Part shown: in pieces, positions 30,278-39,070 of the stretch
Position numbering within the stretch: the first letter of the stretch is position 1
Layout of the letters: each line of letters begins with the position of its first letter
Assembly (NCBI GenBank): GCA_937959265.1
Contig: CALGMA010000006.1
Span: 62,001-126,000, forward strand
Length of the DNA stretch: 64,000 nucleotides
Origin: an uncultured Anaerolineae bacterium
GTDB taxonomy: Bacteria > Chloroflexota > Anaerolineae > J036 > Brachytrichaceae
Direction: 5' to 3'
Program-made: the position numbers and the translations under genes
Notes under the pieces: generated by a model
Database searches by the model: none
What the model was told of the DNA's origin: nothing
What the model saw: only the letters and a program-made list of their open reading frames with translations

Positions 30278-32278
30278 ATGAAACTTCACTGGGGTATTCT
30301 CTCCACCGGCAACATTGCCAGAACGTTCGCCGCCGGCGTGCGACGCTCGTCTACAGGCAGCCTGGTCGCCGTCGCCAGCCGGTCGCAGTCATCCGCCGAT
30401 CAATTCGGCGACGAATTCGACATTCCCAAGCGCTACGCCGGTTACGAGGCGCTGCTGGCCGACCCGGACGTAGACGCCGTGTATATCGCCACACCGCATC
30501 CGCTGCACGCCGAATGGGCCATCAACGCTGCCGAGGCCGGCAAGCACATCCTGTGCGAGAAGCCGCTCGCGTTGAACTATCCGCAGGCGCAAGCCGTGAT
30601 CGAGGCGGCCCGCGAACACGACGTCTTCCTGATGGAGGCGTTCATGTATCGCTGCCATCCGCAAACCGCCAGGCTGGTCGAGCTGATCCGACAGGGCGTC
30701 ATCGGCGATGTGCGGATGATTCAAGCCGCGTTCGGCTTCCACGCGCGCGTCGGCCCGGAGCATCGCCTGCTCAGCAATGCGCTGGGCGGCGGCGCCATCC
30801 TCGACGTCGGCTGCTATCCGGTCTCGATGGCGCGCCTGATCGCCGGCGCGACGCTTGGGCGCGACTTCGCCAACCCGGTCAAGGTGTTCGGCGCGGGCAA
30901 ACTGAATCCAACCACCGGCGTGGATGAGTACGCCGCCGGCACGCTCGAATTCGAGGGCGGCATCGTCGCGCAAATCGCGACCGGCGTGCTGCTGGACATG
31001 CGCAACGTCGTCCATATCTTCGGCGCCGAAGGCGACATCCTGCTCACCTCGCCATGGGTGCCGGCGCCTCACGGCGGCGTGACCGACATCATCGTGCAGC
31101 GTCGCGGCGAGCCGAAGCGCATCGTCGAAGTCGAGTGCGACGAATGGCTCTATGCCATTGAGGCCGATACCGTCGCGCGCAACATCGAGCGTCGCCAGGC
31201 GCCCTCGCCGGCGATGAGCTGGGACGACTCGCTGGGCAACATGCACACGCTTGACCGCTGGCGACAGGCCATCGGCCTGACCTACGACCAAGAGCAGCCG
31301 GACGCGCCGGAGATGAAGCTGACGGTCAGCCGCCGGCCGCTCGCCCGGCGCAGCGATCACCGCATGTCATACGGCCGGATCGCCGGCGTGGACAAGCCGA
31401 TCTCGCGGCTGGTGTTGGGCGTGGACAACCAGGAGAACATCGCCTACGCCTCGGTCATGCTCGATGCGTTCTTCGAGCACGGCGGCAACGCCTTCGACAC
31501 CGCCTTCGTCTACGGCAACGGCAAACACGAGACGTTGCTCGGCCAGTGGATCCGCAATCGGGGCATCCGCGAGGAAGTGGTCATCCTTGACAAAGGCGCG
31601 CACACGCCGTTCTGCACGCCGGAGGATATGAACCGCCAGTTCGCCATCAGCTTGGAGCGCCTGCAAACCGACTATGTGGACATTTACATGCTGCACCGCG
31701 ACAACCCGCAGGTGCCGGTGGGCGAATTCGTCGAGGCGCTGAACGAGCACTATCGCGCCGGCCGCATGCGCGCTTTCGGCGGGTCGAACTGGACGATCGA
31801 GCGCATCGAGGCGGCAAACGCCTACGCCGCCGCGCATGGCTTGCAGGGCTTTAGCGCGATCAGCAACAACTTTAGCCTGGCGCGCATGGTTGAGCCGCCC
31901 TGGGAAGGCTGCCTGAGCGCGAGCACGCCGGAGTTCCGCGCATGGCTGACGCGCGCGCAGATGCCGCTGCTGCCGTGGTCGTCGCAAGCGCGCGGCTTCT
32001 TCCTGGACGATACCGCGCCGGACTTCAAGGCCGACCCAGAGCGAGTGCGCTGCTGGTTCAGCGACGACAACTTCGAGCGGCTGCGCCGAGCGCGCGAATT
32101 GGCAAAGAAATACGGGGTGCTGCCGATCAACATCGCGCTGGCCTACGTGCTGCATCAGCCCTTCCCCACCTTCCCGTTGATCGGCCCGCGCACGCTCTAC
32201 GAGCTGCGCACGTCTCTGCCGGCGCTGGACGTGACGCTCACCCCCGACGAAGTGAAGTGGTTGAACCTGGAGGCGTGA
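30278..32278 (+). CDS. Gfo/Idh/MocA oxidoreductase fused to an aldo/keto reductase
   Basis: A 666-residue two-enzyme fusion. Residues about 1-345 are a Gfo/Idh/MocA dehydrogenase: Rossmann start WGILSTGNIARTF, DAVYIATPHPLHAEWAINA and the catalytic-Lys motif HILCEKPLALN. After a short linker, residues about 365-666 form an aldo/keto reductase with its tetrad visible: NAFDTAFVYG (Asp, Tyr), VILDKGAH (Lys) and YMLHRDN (His), plus GGSNWTIERIEAANAYAA. Both parts use NAD(P)H and act on sugars or polyols, so the fusion may couple oxidation at one position of a sugar with reduction at another, recycling cofactor. This is an inference. No transporter is adjacent. Confidence 0.92.
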   Translation: MKLHWGILSTGNIARTFAAGVRRSSTGSLVAVASRSQSSADQFGDEFDIPKRYAGYEALLADPDVDAVYIATPHPLHAEWAINAAEAGKHILCEKPLALNYPQAQAVIEAAREHDVFLMEAFMYRCHPQTARLVELIRQGVIGDVRMIQAAFGFHARVGPEHRLLSNALGGGAILDVGCYPVSMARLIAGATLGRDFANPVKVFGAGKLNPTTGVDEYAAGTLEFEGGIVAQIATGVLLDMRNVVHIFGAEGDILLTSPWVPAPHGGVTDIIVQRRGEPKRIVEVECDEWLYAIEADTVARNIERRQAPSPAMSWDDSLGNMHTLDRWRQAIGLTYDQEQPDAPEMKLTVSRRPLARRSDHRMSYGRIAGVDKPISRLVLGVDNQENIAYASVMLDAFFEHGGNAFDTAFVYGNGKHETLLGQWIRNRGIREEVVILDKGAHTPFCTPEDMNRQFAISLERLQTDYVDIYMLHRDNPQVPVGEFVEALNEHYRAGRMRAFGGSNWTIERIEAANAYAAAHGLQGFSAISNNFSLARMVEPPWEGCLSASTPEFRAWLTRAQMPLLPWSSQARGFFLDDTAPDFKADPERVRCWFSDDNFERLRRARELAKKYGVLPINIALAYVLHQPFPTFPLIGPRTLYELRTSLPALDVTLTPDEVKWLNLEA

Positions 32279-32350
32279 AGTCGCGCCCCGGCGCGGGAAT
32301 CACCGGCGGCCGGACGATCGGTTAACCCGCAGCGATGCGGGCGCGCGTCC

Positions 32351-32356
32351 TATAAT
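32351..32356 (+). promoter_or_regulatory. -10 box (TATAAT) eight bases before tsaD
   Basis: Exact TATAAT ends eight bases before the tsaD ATG and no ribosome-binding site exists between them, pointing to a leaderless mRNA. No convincing -35. Confidence 0.55.
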
Positions 32357-32364
32357 CACGCGCC

Positions 32365-33450
32365 ATGCCGACGCGCATCCTGGCCATCGAGACTTCGTGC
32401 GACGAGACCGCAGCCGCCGTGATTGATGACGGCCGCTACATCCGCTCCAACATCATTGCCTCACAGACCGACCTGCATCAACGCTACGGCGGCGTGTTTC
32501 CAGAGATGGCTTCGCGGGCGCACGTCGAAGCGATCGGGCCGGTGATTCAGGCGGCGATGGCCGAAGCGCAAGCGTCTTGGGATTCGCTCAGCGCGGTCGC
32601 GGTGACAAAAGGGCCGGGGTTACCCGGCTCGCTCGTGGTGGGCGTCAACGCGGCCAAGGGCATCTGCCTGGCGCGCGACTTGCCGCTGATCGGCGTGAAC
32701 CATCTCGAAGGGCACATCTACTCGCACTGGCTGGAGGCAGATAGCGGCGCCGCGCCGGTAGCACTTGCGCGCCAACGGTTGCATTCGGCATCGCCCTTCC
32801 CGCTGGTGGCGCTCATCGTCTCCGGCGGGCACACCGAGCTGGTGCTGATGCGCGGTCATGGGCAATATCAGCTCCTCGGCCATACCGTAGATGACGCCGT
32901 AGGCGAGGCGTTCGACAAGGTGGCGCGCCTGCTCAACTTGGGCTACCCCGGCGGGCCGGCGATCCAGAAGGCGGCTGAGTCCGGCGATCCACAACGCTTC
33001 AAGTTCTCGCGCCCGCGTGTGTCGCTGGGGACGAAGACGGTTCGCGCAACCAGCGACGAATACATGTTTTCGTTCAGCGGGGCCAAGACGCACGCCCTGC
33101 GGCTAGTGCAAGACTGTATCAACGCAGACGGCGGCCTCGCGTCTCGCGCGCCGGTCAGCGACATCGCCGCTTCCTTCCAGGACGCCGTGACGGACTGGCT
33201 GGTGGAGAAAACGGCGCGGGCAGCGGACGCCTTCGGCGTAAAGGCGGTGCTGGTCGGCGGCGGCGTCTCGGCCAACAGATTGTTGCGCGAGAAGATGACG
33301 GCGCGCTTCGGCGCGGCAGTCTCGTTCCCGCCGCCGGCGCTGTGCACCGACAACGCGGCGATGATCGGCGCGGCCGGTTACTACGCTTTTATGCGCGGCA
33401 TTCGCGACGACCTGGGGATGGACGTAGCACCGGATTTGAAGCTCGGCTGA
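32365..33450 (+). CDS. tsaD: tRNA N6-adenosine threonylcarbamoyltransferase
   Basis: A 361-residue member of the Kae1/TsaD family. It starts ILAIETSCDETAAAVID; metal-binding His residues are in NHLEGHIYSHWL; other signatures are ALIVSGGHTELVLMRGH, DDAVGEAFDKVARLL and GGGVSANRLLREKM. It transfers the threonylcarbamoyl group to A37 of ANN-decoding tRNAs with TsaB, TsaC and TsaE, none of which lie in this window. Its length is normal. Confidence 0.96.
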   Translation: MPTRILAIETSCDETAAAVIDDGRYIRSNIIASQTDLHQRYGGVFPEMASRAHVEAIGPVIQAAMAEAQASWDSLSAVAVTKGPGLPGSLVVGVNAAKGICLARDLPLIGVNHLEGHIYSHWLEADSGAAPVALARQRLHSASPFPLVALIVSGGHTELVLMRGHGQYQLLGHTVDDAVGEAFDKVARLLNLGYPGGPAIQKAAESGDPQRFKFSRPRVSLGTKTVRATSDEYMFSFSGAKTHALRLVQDCINADGGLASRAPVSDIAASFQDAVTDWLVEKTARAADAFGVKAVLVGGGVSANRLLREKMTARFGAAVSFPPPALCTDNAAMIGAAGYYAFMRGIRDDLGMDVAPDLKLG

Positions 33451-33523
33451 TCGCGCGCGAACGGCTCAGTCGCTCCCGAATCGGCGCACATCAAGCCAAA
33501 CTGCTGACTGACTGTAGGTTGAC

Positions 33524-35008
33524 ATGGAATACGAAGTCGTCATCGGCATGGAGACCCATGTCGAGCTGGATACTCACAGCAAGATGTTCTGCGCGTGTAG
33601 CGCGCGCTTCTTCGGCGCAGAGCCGAACGTGAATGTGTGCCCGGTGTGCCTGGGCATGCCGGGGGCGCTGCCGGTCATCAACCGGCGCGCCGTCGAGTTC
33701 GCCACGATGGTGGGCCTCGCGCTGAACTGCCAGATCGCCCGACACACCTTCTGGGAACGCAAGTCGTACTGGTACCCCGACCTGCCCAAGGGCTATCAAA
33801 TCTCGCAATACCAGCGTCCGCTGGCCTACGACGGCTGGCTGGACGTGGACGTGCGCGACCTGAGCACCGGCAATTGGAGCGAAGAGAGCGTCCGCCGGCG
33901 CATCCGCATCCGGCGCGCGCATCTAGAAGAGGACACCGGCAAACTCACCCATGTGGGTGATAAGTCGTATGTGGACTACAACCGCAGCGGCGTGCCATTG
34001 CTGGAGATCGTGACCGAGCCGGACATCCGCAGCGCCGACGAAGCCTACGCCTACCTCAGCGCATTGCAACAGCTCGTGCGTTACCTGGGGGTGAGCACGG
34101 GCGACATGGAAAAGGGCGCTATGCGCTGCGAACCGAACATGAGCCTGCGGCTCAAGGGCAGCGAGGGTTTCGGGGTAAAGGTCGAGATCAAGAACCTGAA
34201 CTCGCTGCGCGCCGTGCGCGACGCCATCGCCTACGAAGTCCGCCGGCAAACGGCCCTACTCGAGCGCGGCGAGGCTGTGCAGCAGGTGACGATGGGCTGG
34301 GACGAGAGCCGTGGCGTGACGGTGGTACAGCGCGAGAAGGAGAGCGCGCACGATTACCGCTACTTCCCCGAACCGGACTTGCCGCCGCTGGCGATAGATG
34401 CCGCCTGGCTGGAGGACGTGCGTCGGCGCGTGCCGGAGCTGGCGCTGGCGCGTCAAGACCGTTACCGCCGCGACTTTGGGCTGAGCGCCTACGACGCTGT
34501 GCAGTTGACGAGCGACCGCGCCATCGCCGATTGGTTCGAGCAGGTCATTGTGGCTGCCCCCGTCGGAGACTTGCGCGCCCGCGCTAAAGCGGCTGCCAAC
34601 TGGATTCAGACCGAAGTCTTCCGGCTGATGAAGGCTAACGCCATCCCCAACGCCGAGATTGCCAGCATTAAGCCGCAGCCGCAACAACTGGCCGAGTTGA
34701 TCGGGCTGGTCGATCAGCAAGTCATCAATCTCAACACGGCGCGCCAGGTGTTCGAGGAGATGTTTGCCACCGGCGCGGCTCCCAGGGCCATCGTCGAAGC
34801 CAAAGGGCTGGCGCAGGTGAGCGACGCGGATGCGCTTCGCCAGGTCGTCGCCGAGGTGATTGCGGCGCATCCCGGCCAAGTACAGCAATACCGCAACGGC
34901 CAGGAGAAGGTGTTCGGCTTCCTCGTCGGTCAGGTGATGAAGGTGACCAAAGGCAAAGGCAACGCCCAGGTGATCAACCAGTTGCTGCGCGAGGCGTTGA
35001 AGCCTTAA
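33524..35008 (+). CDS. gatB: Aspartyl/glutamyl-tRNA(Asn/Gln) amidotransferase subunit B
   Basis: A 494-residue GatB of normal length. It begins [20 protein letters not shown] and shows [55 protein letters not shown] and the C-terminal YqeY/tail domain ending [14 protein letters not shown]. With GatA and GatC it converts misacylated Glu-tRNA(Gln) or Asp-tRNA(Asn) to the correct form. GatA and GatC are not adjacent. It follows tsaD by 73 bp on the same strand and converges with the amidohydrolase gene. Confidence 0.97.
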   Translation: MEYEVVIGMETHVELDTHSKMFCACSARFFGAEPNVNVCPVCLGMPGALPVINRRAVEFATMVGLALNCQIARHTFWERKSYWYPDLPKGYQISQYQRPLAYDGWLDVDVRDLSTGNWSEESVRRRIRIRRAHLEEDTGKLTHVGDKSYVDYNRSGVPLLEIVTEPDIRSADEAYAYLSALQQLVRYLGVSTGDMEKGAMRCEPNMSLRLKGSEGFGVKVEIKNLNSLRAVRDAIAYEVRRQTALLERGEAVQQVTMGWDESRGVTVVQREKESAHDYRYFPEPDLPPLAIDAAWLEDVRRRVPELALARQDRYRRDFGLSAYDAVQLTSDRAIADWFEQVIVAAPVGDLRARAKAAANWIQTEVFRLMKANAIPNAEIASIKPQPQQLAELIGLVDQQVINLNTARQVFEEMFATGAAPRAIVEAKGLAQVSDADALRQVVAEVIAAHPGQVQQYRNGQEKVFGFLVGQVMKVTKGKGNAQVINQLLREALKP

Positions 35009-35042
35009 AAGCGCTTCGCGCGTCGTTCAGGGACGACTCCGC

Positions 35043-36182
35043 CTACGCCGGCCCGACGTGCTCTTGGCCAAAGTACAGCCGGGCAGCGTTGTGATGGAAG
35101 ATGTCCAAGGCAGCCGCGTCGGCCTCCGCCGGCGACAAGTCGCCATCGGCGACGGCTTCCGAAAGCACTTCGGCGATGACCTCGCGTCCGCAGCACGCGC
35201 CGAGGTAGAACGTCTCTGGGATGAGGTGGGCGTCGGTGGAGAACATGATCTTGCTGATCGGCGCTAACTCCAACGCCGCGCGCGCGGCGAAGCGCATCCC
35301 AGCGCGGCTCAGGTAAGGCAAAGCCAAGCCCAGGTCGAGATAAGCGTTCGGGTAGACAGCGGCCAGGTATCCCCCTTCGCGCGTGAAGGGATAGCCTGCG
35401 TGCAGCAGCACAATCGGCGCGCGACGCAGCGTGGCGTCCTCGAAGATCGGGCGTAGGTGCAGCGGGTTGGCCGTCCGCAGATCCAGGTCGGGATCGCCGA
35501 AGCCGGTGTGGAATTGCACCGGCAGGCCATCGCGCGCGGCAATCTCCAGCGCCGCCCACACCAACCAATCGTTGAGCGCCTTGTGCGCGATGCGCACCGG
35601 CTCGCCCTGCTCGGCGCACGCGCGCAGCTCGGCGAAAGCGCGCTCAGCGCCTTGTGTGTCTATCGGCCGAATATCCAGACCGGTGCGATAAGCGATGATG
35701 CTCTTGAAGCCGACCACGTCCGGCCCACGCGCCTCCAGCTCAGCGCGAAAAGCGTCGCAGAACGCCGGCCACGTTGCGTGCTGGGCGATCAACCGCGCCG
35801 CCGCATGCTCAATGCGGATGAAGCGATAGGTGGGGGCGAACCGGTTGTGCCACGCTGTCGGCATGATGCGATCCGGCATGAAACCATCATCCAACAGCAG
35901 CGCCGCGAAGCCGCCGGCGTCGAACAGGGCCTGCGCCGTCTGCTCATAGCCCAGCCGTCGGCGCGCATCAAGCAATCCGTCCAAGGTGGGTTCGCAGCCC
36001 AACACTTCGGAGAGCTGGCGCAGGCTGCGCTTGAAGAACAGCGTCTCGCGCACATGTTGAGAGACGATTTCCTGCGCGTAGCCTTCGGTAAACGCGGCGG
36101 TCAAGGTAAAGCCGGCCATCGCTTCCGGCGTGAGCAGGTTGTGCGCGTGATGGTCGAGGATGCGAATGTGGCTGAGATCCAT
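35043..36182 (-). CDS. Amidohydrolase_2-family hydrolase, FluG N-terminal-domain-like
   Basis: A 379-residue TIM-barrel amidohydrolase. The first metal site is LDHHAHNLL (HxH near residue 12); later blocks are LPVQFHTGFGDPDLDLRTAN, IVLLHAGYPFTREGGYLAA, YLDLGLALPYLS and ISKIMFSTDAHLIPETFYLG with the catalytic Asp. In plants and fungi this domain is fused to a glutamine-synthetase-like domain in FluG/NodGS proteins. Here a glutamine-synthetase-like gene lies 56 bp upstream on the same strand, so the pair resembles a split FluG. The reaction may be hydrolysis of an amide or decarboxylation; unknown. Confidence 0.87.
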   Translation of the reverse strand: MDLSHIRILDHHAHNLLTPEAMAGFTLTAAFTEGYAQEIVSQHVRETLFFKRSLRQLSEVLGCEPTLDGLLDARRRLGYEQTAQALFDAGGFAALLLDDGFMPDRIMPTAWHNRFAPTYRFIRIEHAAARLIAQHATWPAFCDAFRAELEARGPDVVGFKSIIAYRTGLDIRPIDTQGAERAFAELRACAEQGEPVRIAHKALNDWLVWAALEIAARDGLPVQFHTGFGDPDLDLRTANPLHLRPIFEDATLRRAPIVLLHAGYPFTREGGYLAAVYPNAYLDLGLALPYLSRAGMRFAARAALELAPISKIMFSTDAHLIPETFYLGACCGREVIAEVLSEAVADGDLSPAEADAAALDIFHHNAARLYFGQEHVGPA

Positions 36183-36238
36183 AGGCAGGCGTCGCGCGCC
36201 GAGTGTGGGGCCGCTCAGTCGTTGCCGAGCATGACTCG

Positions 36239-37582
36239 TTAGTAGCGTTCCAGCAACAGCCGCACCTCTTCCTCATGCGGCATGTCCTTCATTGCTTCCC
36301 ACTCGGCGCAGCGCACGGCCAAATAAGAACGAGACAGGTCGCTCCCCAGCGCGTCGAGCAAGACCACGTCCTGCTGCAGCGCCTCGATAGCCTCTCCCAG
36401 TGAGGACGGTAGCCGGCGAATGTCGCGCGCCGCGCGGACTTCATCGGAAAGGTCAGCCGGGTCACCGGTGACCGGGTCTCCCAGATGCATACCTTTAGTG
36501 ATGCCGTCTAGGCCGGCAGCGATGAGGGCGCCGAGCGCCAGGTATGGGTTGGCCGTGGCGTCGGATGTCTTCAATTCGATGTTGGTGATGGGTCGTCCGG
36601 CGGAGGGTTGCGGCGCGCGCAAAGCGGCCTCGCGATTGCCGATGCCCCAGCAGGTGTATGCGCCGCTCCAGAAGCGCGGGCGAATGCGCTTGAAGCTGTT
36701 GGTGCTGGGCGTCGTAAGCGCCATGAGCGCCGGCAGATGGCGCAACACGCCGGCCATGAACGCGCGCATCTCTGCGGTCAGTTGGTGGGGTTGACCCGGC
36801 TCAACGACAATGCTGCGCCCGTCGCGTTGCAGGCTGAAGTGCAAATGGGCGCCGTTGCCGGCCTTGTCCGGGTAAATCTTCGGGACGAACGAAGCCAGCA
36901 CGCCATGCTGGTGCGCCACAGCTTTCACCGTCTCGCGGAAGATGATCTGGTTGTCGGCGGCGCGCAGGGCGTCGGCGTAGCGCACCGGCAGCTCGAACTG
37001 GCCGGGGCCGGACTCTGGGTAGGTCATCTCCACCTGCAAGCCTTGCGCCTCCAGGGCATCGGTGATGGCGTTGATGATCGGCGCGGCCTGGTCGAGCGCC
37101 CATGTTTGGCAAAAGACCGTCGTGTCGAACGGCTGAGGGCCATGCTGCGATGGACGCAGCAAAGAGAACTCGTTCTCGAAAGCAGCGAAGACCTGCAGGC
37201 CATGCTCAGCAGCGCGGGCGATCATGCGGCGCAGGAAGCTGCGCGGGCAGTGCGCCCACGGCTGCTCACCATCGTAAATGTCGGTGAGCACGCGGGCGTG
37301 GCCGGGAGCGTAGGGCAATGGGGAGAATGTGCGCCAGTCGGCGCGCATATGCGCTTCGCCGGCCGGTGTGAGGCCGCTGCCCGGCGCCAGCGCGTCATAC
37401 ATCACTGGCAGCGCCTGCTGCGCGGCGGCGATGCCCACGCCTTCGCCGTCCAGGTAATCCTGGATAAACGTCGTGCGCACGGCCTTGGCGCGGATGACGT
37501 TGGCGTTGTCGCACCAGATGAAGCGCACGAAGCGCACGTCGTGTTGTTGGACTAGAGTGAGGACGTCGTTCGCGGCAGTCAT
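36239..37582 (-). CDS. Glutamine synthetase-family gamma-glutamyl ligase (FluG C-terminal-domain-like)
   Basis: A 447-residue protein with the GS fold: AAFENEFSLL (metal Glu), ESGPGQFELPVRYADAL, GNGAHLHFSLQRDG (the His motif) and RFWSGAYTCWGIGNREAALR. Its N-terminus RFVRFIWCDNANVIRAKAV is typical of the GS-like group that includes FluG and gamma-glutamyl-polyamine, -ethanolamine or -anilide synthetases, rather than the biosynthetic enzyme. ATG at 37582 was chosen for the GAGGAACTCA ribosome-binding site. It lies between a LivK-like binding protein and the amidohydrolase, suggesting that the imported compound is gamma-glutamylated, then processed. Confidence 0.9.
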   Translation of the reverse strand: MTAANDVLTLVQQHDVRFVRFIWCDNANVIRAKAVRTTFIQDYLDGEGVGIAAAQQALPVMYDALAPGSGLTPAGEAHMRADWRTFSPLPYAPGHARVLTDIYDGEQPWAHCPRSFLRRMIARAAEHGLQVFAAFENEFSLLRPSQHGPQPFDTTVFCQTWALDQAAPIINAITDALEAQGLQVEMTYPESGPGQFELPVRYADALRAADNQIIFRETVKAVAHQHGVLASFVPKIYPDKAGNGAHLHFSLQRDGRSIVVEPGQPHQLTAEMRAFMAGVLRHLPALMALTTPSTNSFKRIRPRFWSGAYTCWGIGNREAALRAPQPSAGRPITNIELKTSDATANPYLALGALIAAGLDGITKGMHLGDPVTGDPADLSDEVRAARDIRRLPSSLGEAIEALQQDVVLLDALGSDLSRSYLAVRCAEWEAMKDMPHEEEVRLLLERY

Positions 37583-37602
37583 TGAGTTCCTCAGCGCAAA
37601 AG

Positions 37603-37634
37603 GTTCGCGGGCATGGTCGCGCACGCCCGCGAAC
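37603..37634 (-). promoter_or_regulatory. Hairpin between the LivK-like gene and the GS-like gene
   Basis: GTTCGCGGGC (37603-37612) and its exact complement (37625-37634) flank a 12-base loop in the 88-bp gap. No T-run follows; it may stabilise the upstream binding-protein message. Confidence 0.55.
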
Positions 37635-37670
37635 GTCTATCTAACTAACTTGCAACGAGCCGAAGCCGAC

Positions 37671-38867
37671 CTACGGCTTGATTTCTTTGACGAAGGAGTA
37701 TTTGCCGTCTTGCACCTTGATGATGGTGACCGACTTGTCGGGTTTGCGTTGGCCTTCCTTATACGTGATCTGGCCGGTGACGGCGTCGAAGCCCTTCGTG
37801 GCGGCCAAAGCATCGCGGATCGCCCTGGGGTCGGTCGAACCGGCGCGCTTGATGGCGTCGGCGATGAGGTTCATCGTGTCGTAGCCCAGCGCAGCAAAGG
37901 CGTTCTCCGGCGCGCGGCCATATTCCTCGGTGTACGCCTTGACGAAGTTCTGCACCTTCGCGTCGGGGTTGTCCAGCCCGGCGTGGGTGGAGTAGTACAC
38001 GTCGTCGGCGTTTTCGCCGGCCACTTCGGCGATCAACGTCGTGTCAAAGCCATCGCCGGAAATGATCGGCTGGGTCAGGCCGGCTTCGCGAAATTGCTTG
38101 GTGGTTAGGCCAGCTTCGCTAGGCACTGCCGAGATGAACAACACGTCCGGCTGCGGGTTGAGCGCCTTCACCTTCGCAATCTGAGCCGAGAAGTCGGTAT
38201 CGCCGGACTTGTAGATGTCTTCGAGCACGATGGTGCCGCCGCGTCCGGTGAAGCGCTCCTTGAAGAACTTGGCCAATGCTGTGGTGAAGTCATAGGCCTG
38301 GTCCACCAACATGTATGCCGTCTTCGCACCGAGGTCGTCAATGGCGTAGTCAGCAATGGCGTAAGCCTGGGCATCGTCGCCGAAGGGCGCCATGAAGAAG
38401 AAGTCGCCCACCTGATCGGGCAGCGATGGCAGGGTCGCGCCGGCGGTGACGAAGGGGATGCCGGCCTGCTGCGCAATCGGCCCGGCGGCCAGCGCGAAAG
38501 TGGAGTCGTTGAGTCCGCCGATGGCTACAACCTTGTGCACGTTGATCATCTCCGACGCGGCATTCGTCGTAGCGGTCTGGTCGGTCTTGCCGTCAATCGC
38601 GATTAGCTCGATCTGCTTGCCAAGCAGGCCGCCGGCGGCGTTGATCTGCTTCGCAGCCAGCTTCATGCCGTTCATGCCCGGCGCGTCAATCGAGGACATG
38701 CCGCCGGTCACGCCATAGAGCGCGCCGATCTTGATCGTCTCAGGGGCAGCGGGCTTTGGTTGCTGCACTGCGGGTTGTGCCGCTGGCGGTGGCGCCGCAC
38801 AGGCAGCCGCCAGGAGTGAGATGGCGATTGTTATTGCAAATGAACCTATATGAGGATTGCGGGACAT
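37671..38867 (-). CDS. Branched-chain amino-acid type ABC transporter, substrate-binding lipoprotein (LivK-like)
   Basis: A 398-residue lipoprotein: signal helix, lipobox LLAAAC, a Pro/Gln/Ala linker, then the type 1 binding domain starting TIKIGALYGVTGGMSSID. Other family blocks are GMNGMKLAAKQINAAGGLLG, AYMLVDQAYDFTTALAKFFK and FAALGYDTMNLIADAIKRAG. AAGGAG lies eight bases before the ATG. It is the binding protein for the LivG/F/H/M set just upstream on the same strand, but it also has its own promoter about 70 bp before the start. The ligand is unknown; the genes downstream suggest an amine or amide. Confidence 0.93.
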   Translation of the reverse strand: MSRNPHIGSFAITIAISLLAAACAAPPPAAQPAVQQPKPAAPETIKIGALYGVTGGMSSIDAPGMNGMKLAAKQINAAGGLLGKQIELIAIDGKTDQTATTNAASEMINVHKVVAIGGLNDSTFALAAGPIAQQAGIPFVTAGATLPSLPDQVGDFFFMAPFGDDAQAYAIADYAIDDLGAKTAYMLVDQAYDFTTALAKFFKERFTGRGGTIVLEDIYKSGDTDFSAQIAKVKALNPQPDVLFISAVPSEAGLTTKQFREAGLTQPIISGDGFDTTLIAEVAGENADDVYYSTHAGLDNPDAKVQNFVKAYTEEYGRAPENAFAALGYDTMNLIADAIKRAGSTDPRAIRDALAATKGFDAVTGQITYKEGQRKPDKSVTIIKVQDGKYSFVKEIKP

Positions 38868-38937
38868 AGTGCTTTCTCCTTTTTGCGTTTAGAGTTGGGC
38901 ATCTCTAACGTCGCGGAAGAGTGCGTCCAGCGGCAGG

Positions 38938-38965
38938 ATTATAGGAATGACGCCGGAGCGCGCAA
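38938..38965 (-). promoter_or_regulatory. Promoter of the LivK-like / GS-like / amidohydrolase genes
   Basis: On the minus strand TTGCGC (38960-38965), 16-bp spacer, TATAAT (38938-38943). It predicts a start near 38931 and a leader of about 64 bases with a good ribosome-binding site. The binding protein can thus be transcribed independently of the permeases. Confidence 0.68.
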
Positions 38966-39070
38966 GTGCATAGCCTTAGAAGTGCAGAAACGTAGCAAAT
39001 GTGCATGTTGGTAGACCGACAGGGCCTCAACGCCCATGGGGGTTTTGGGGACCGCCTTCAAGACCCTGTG

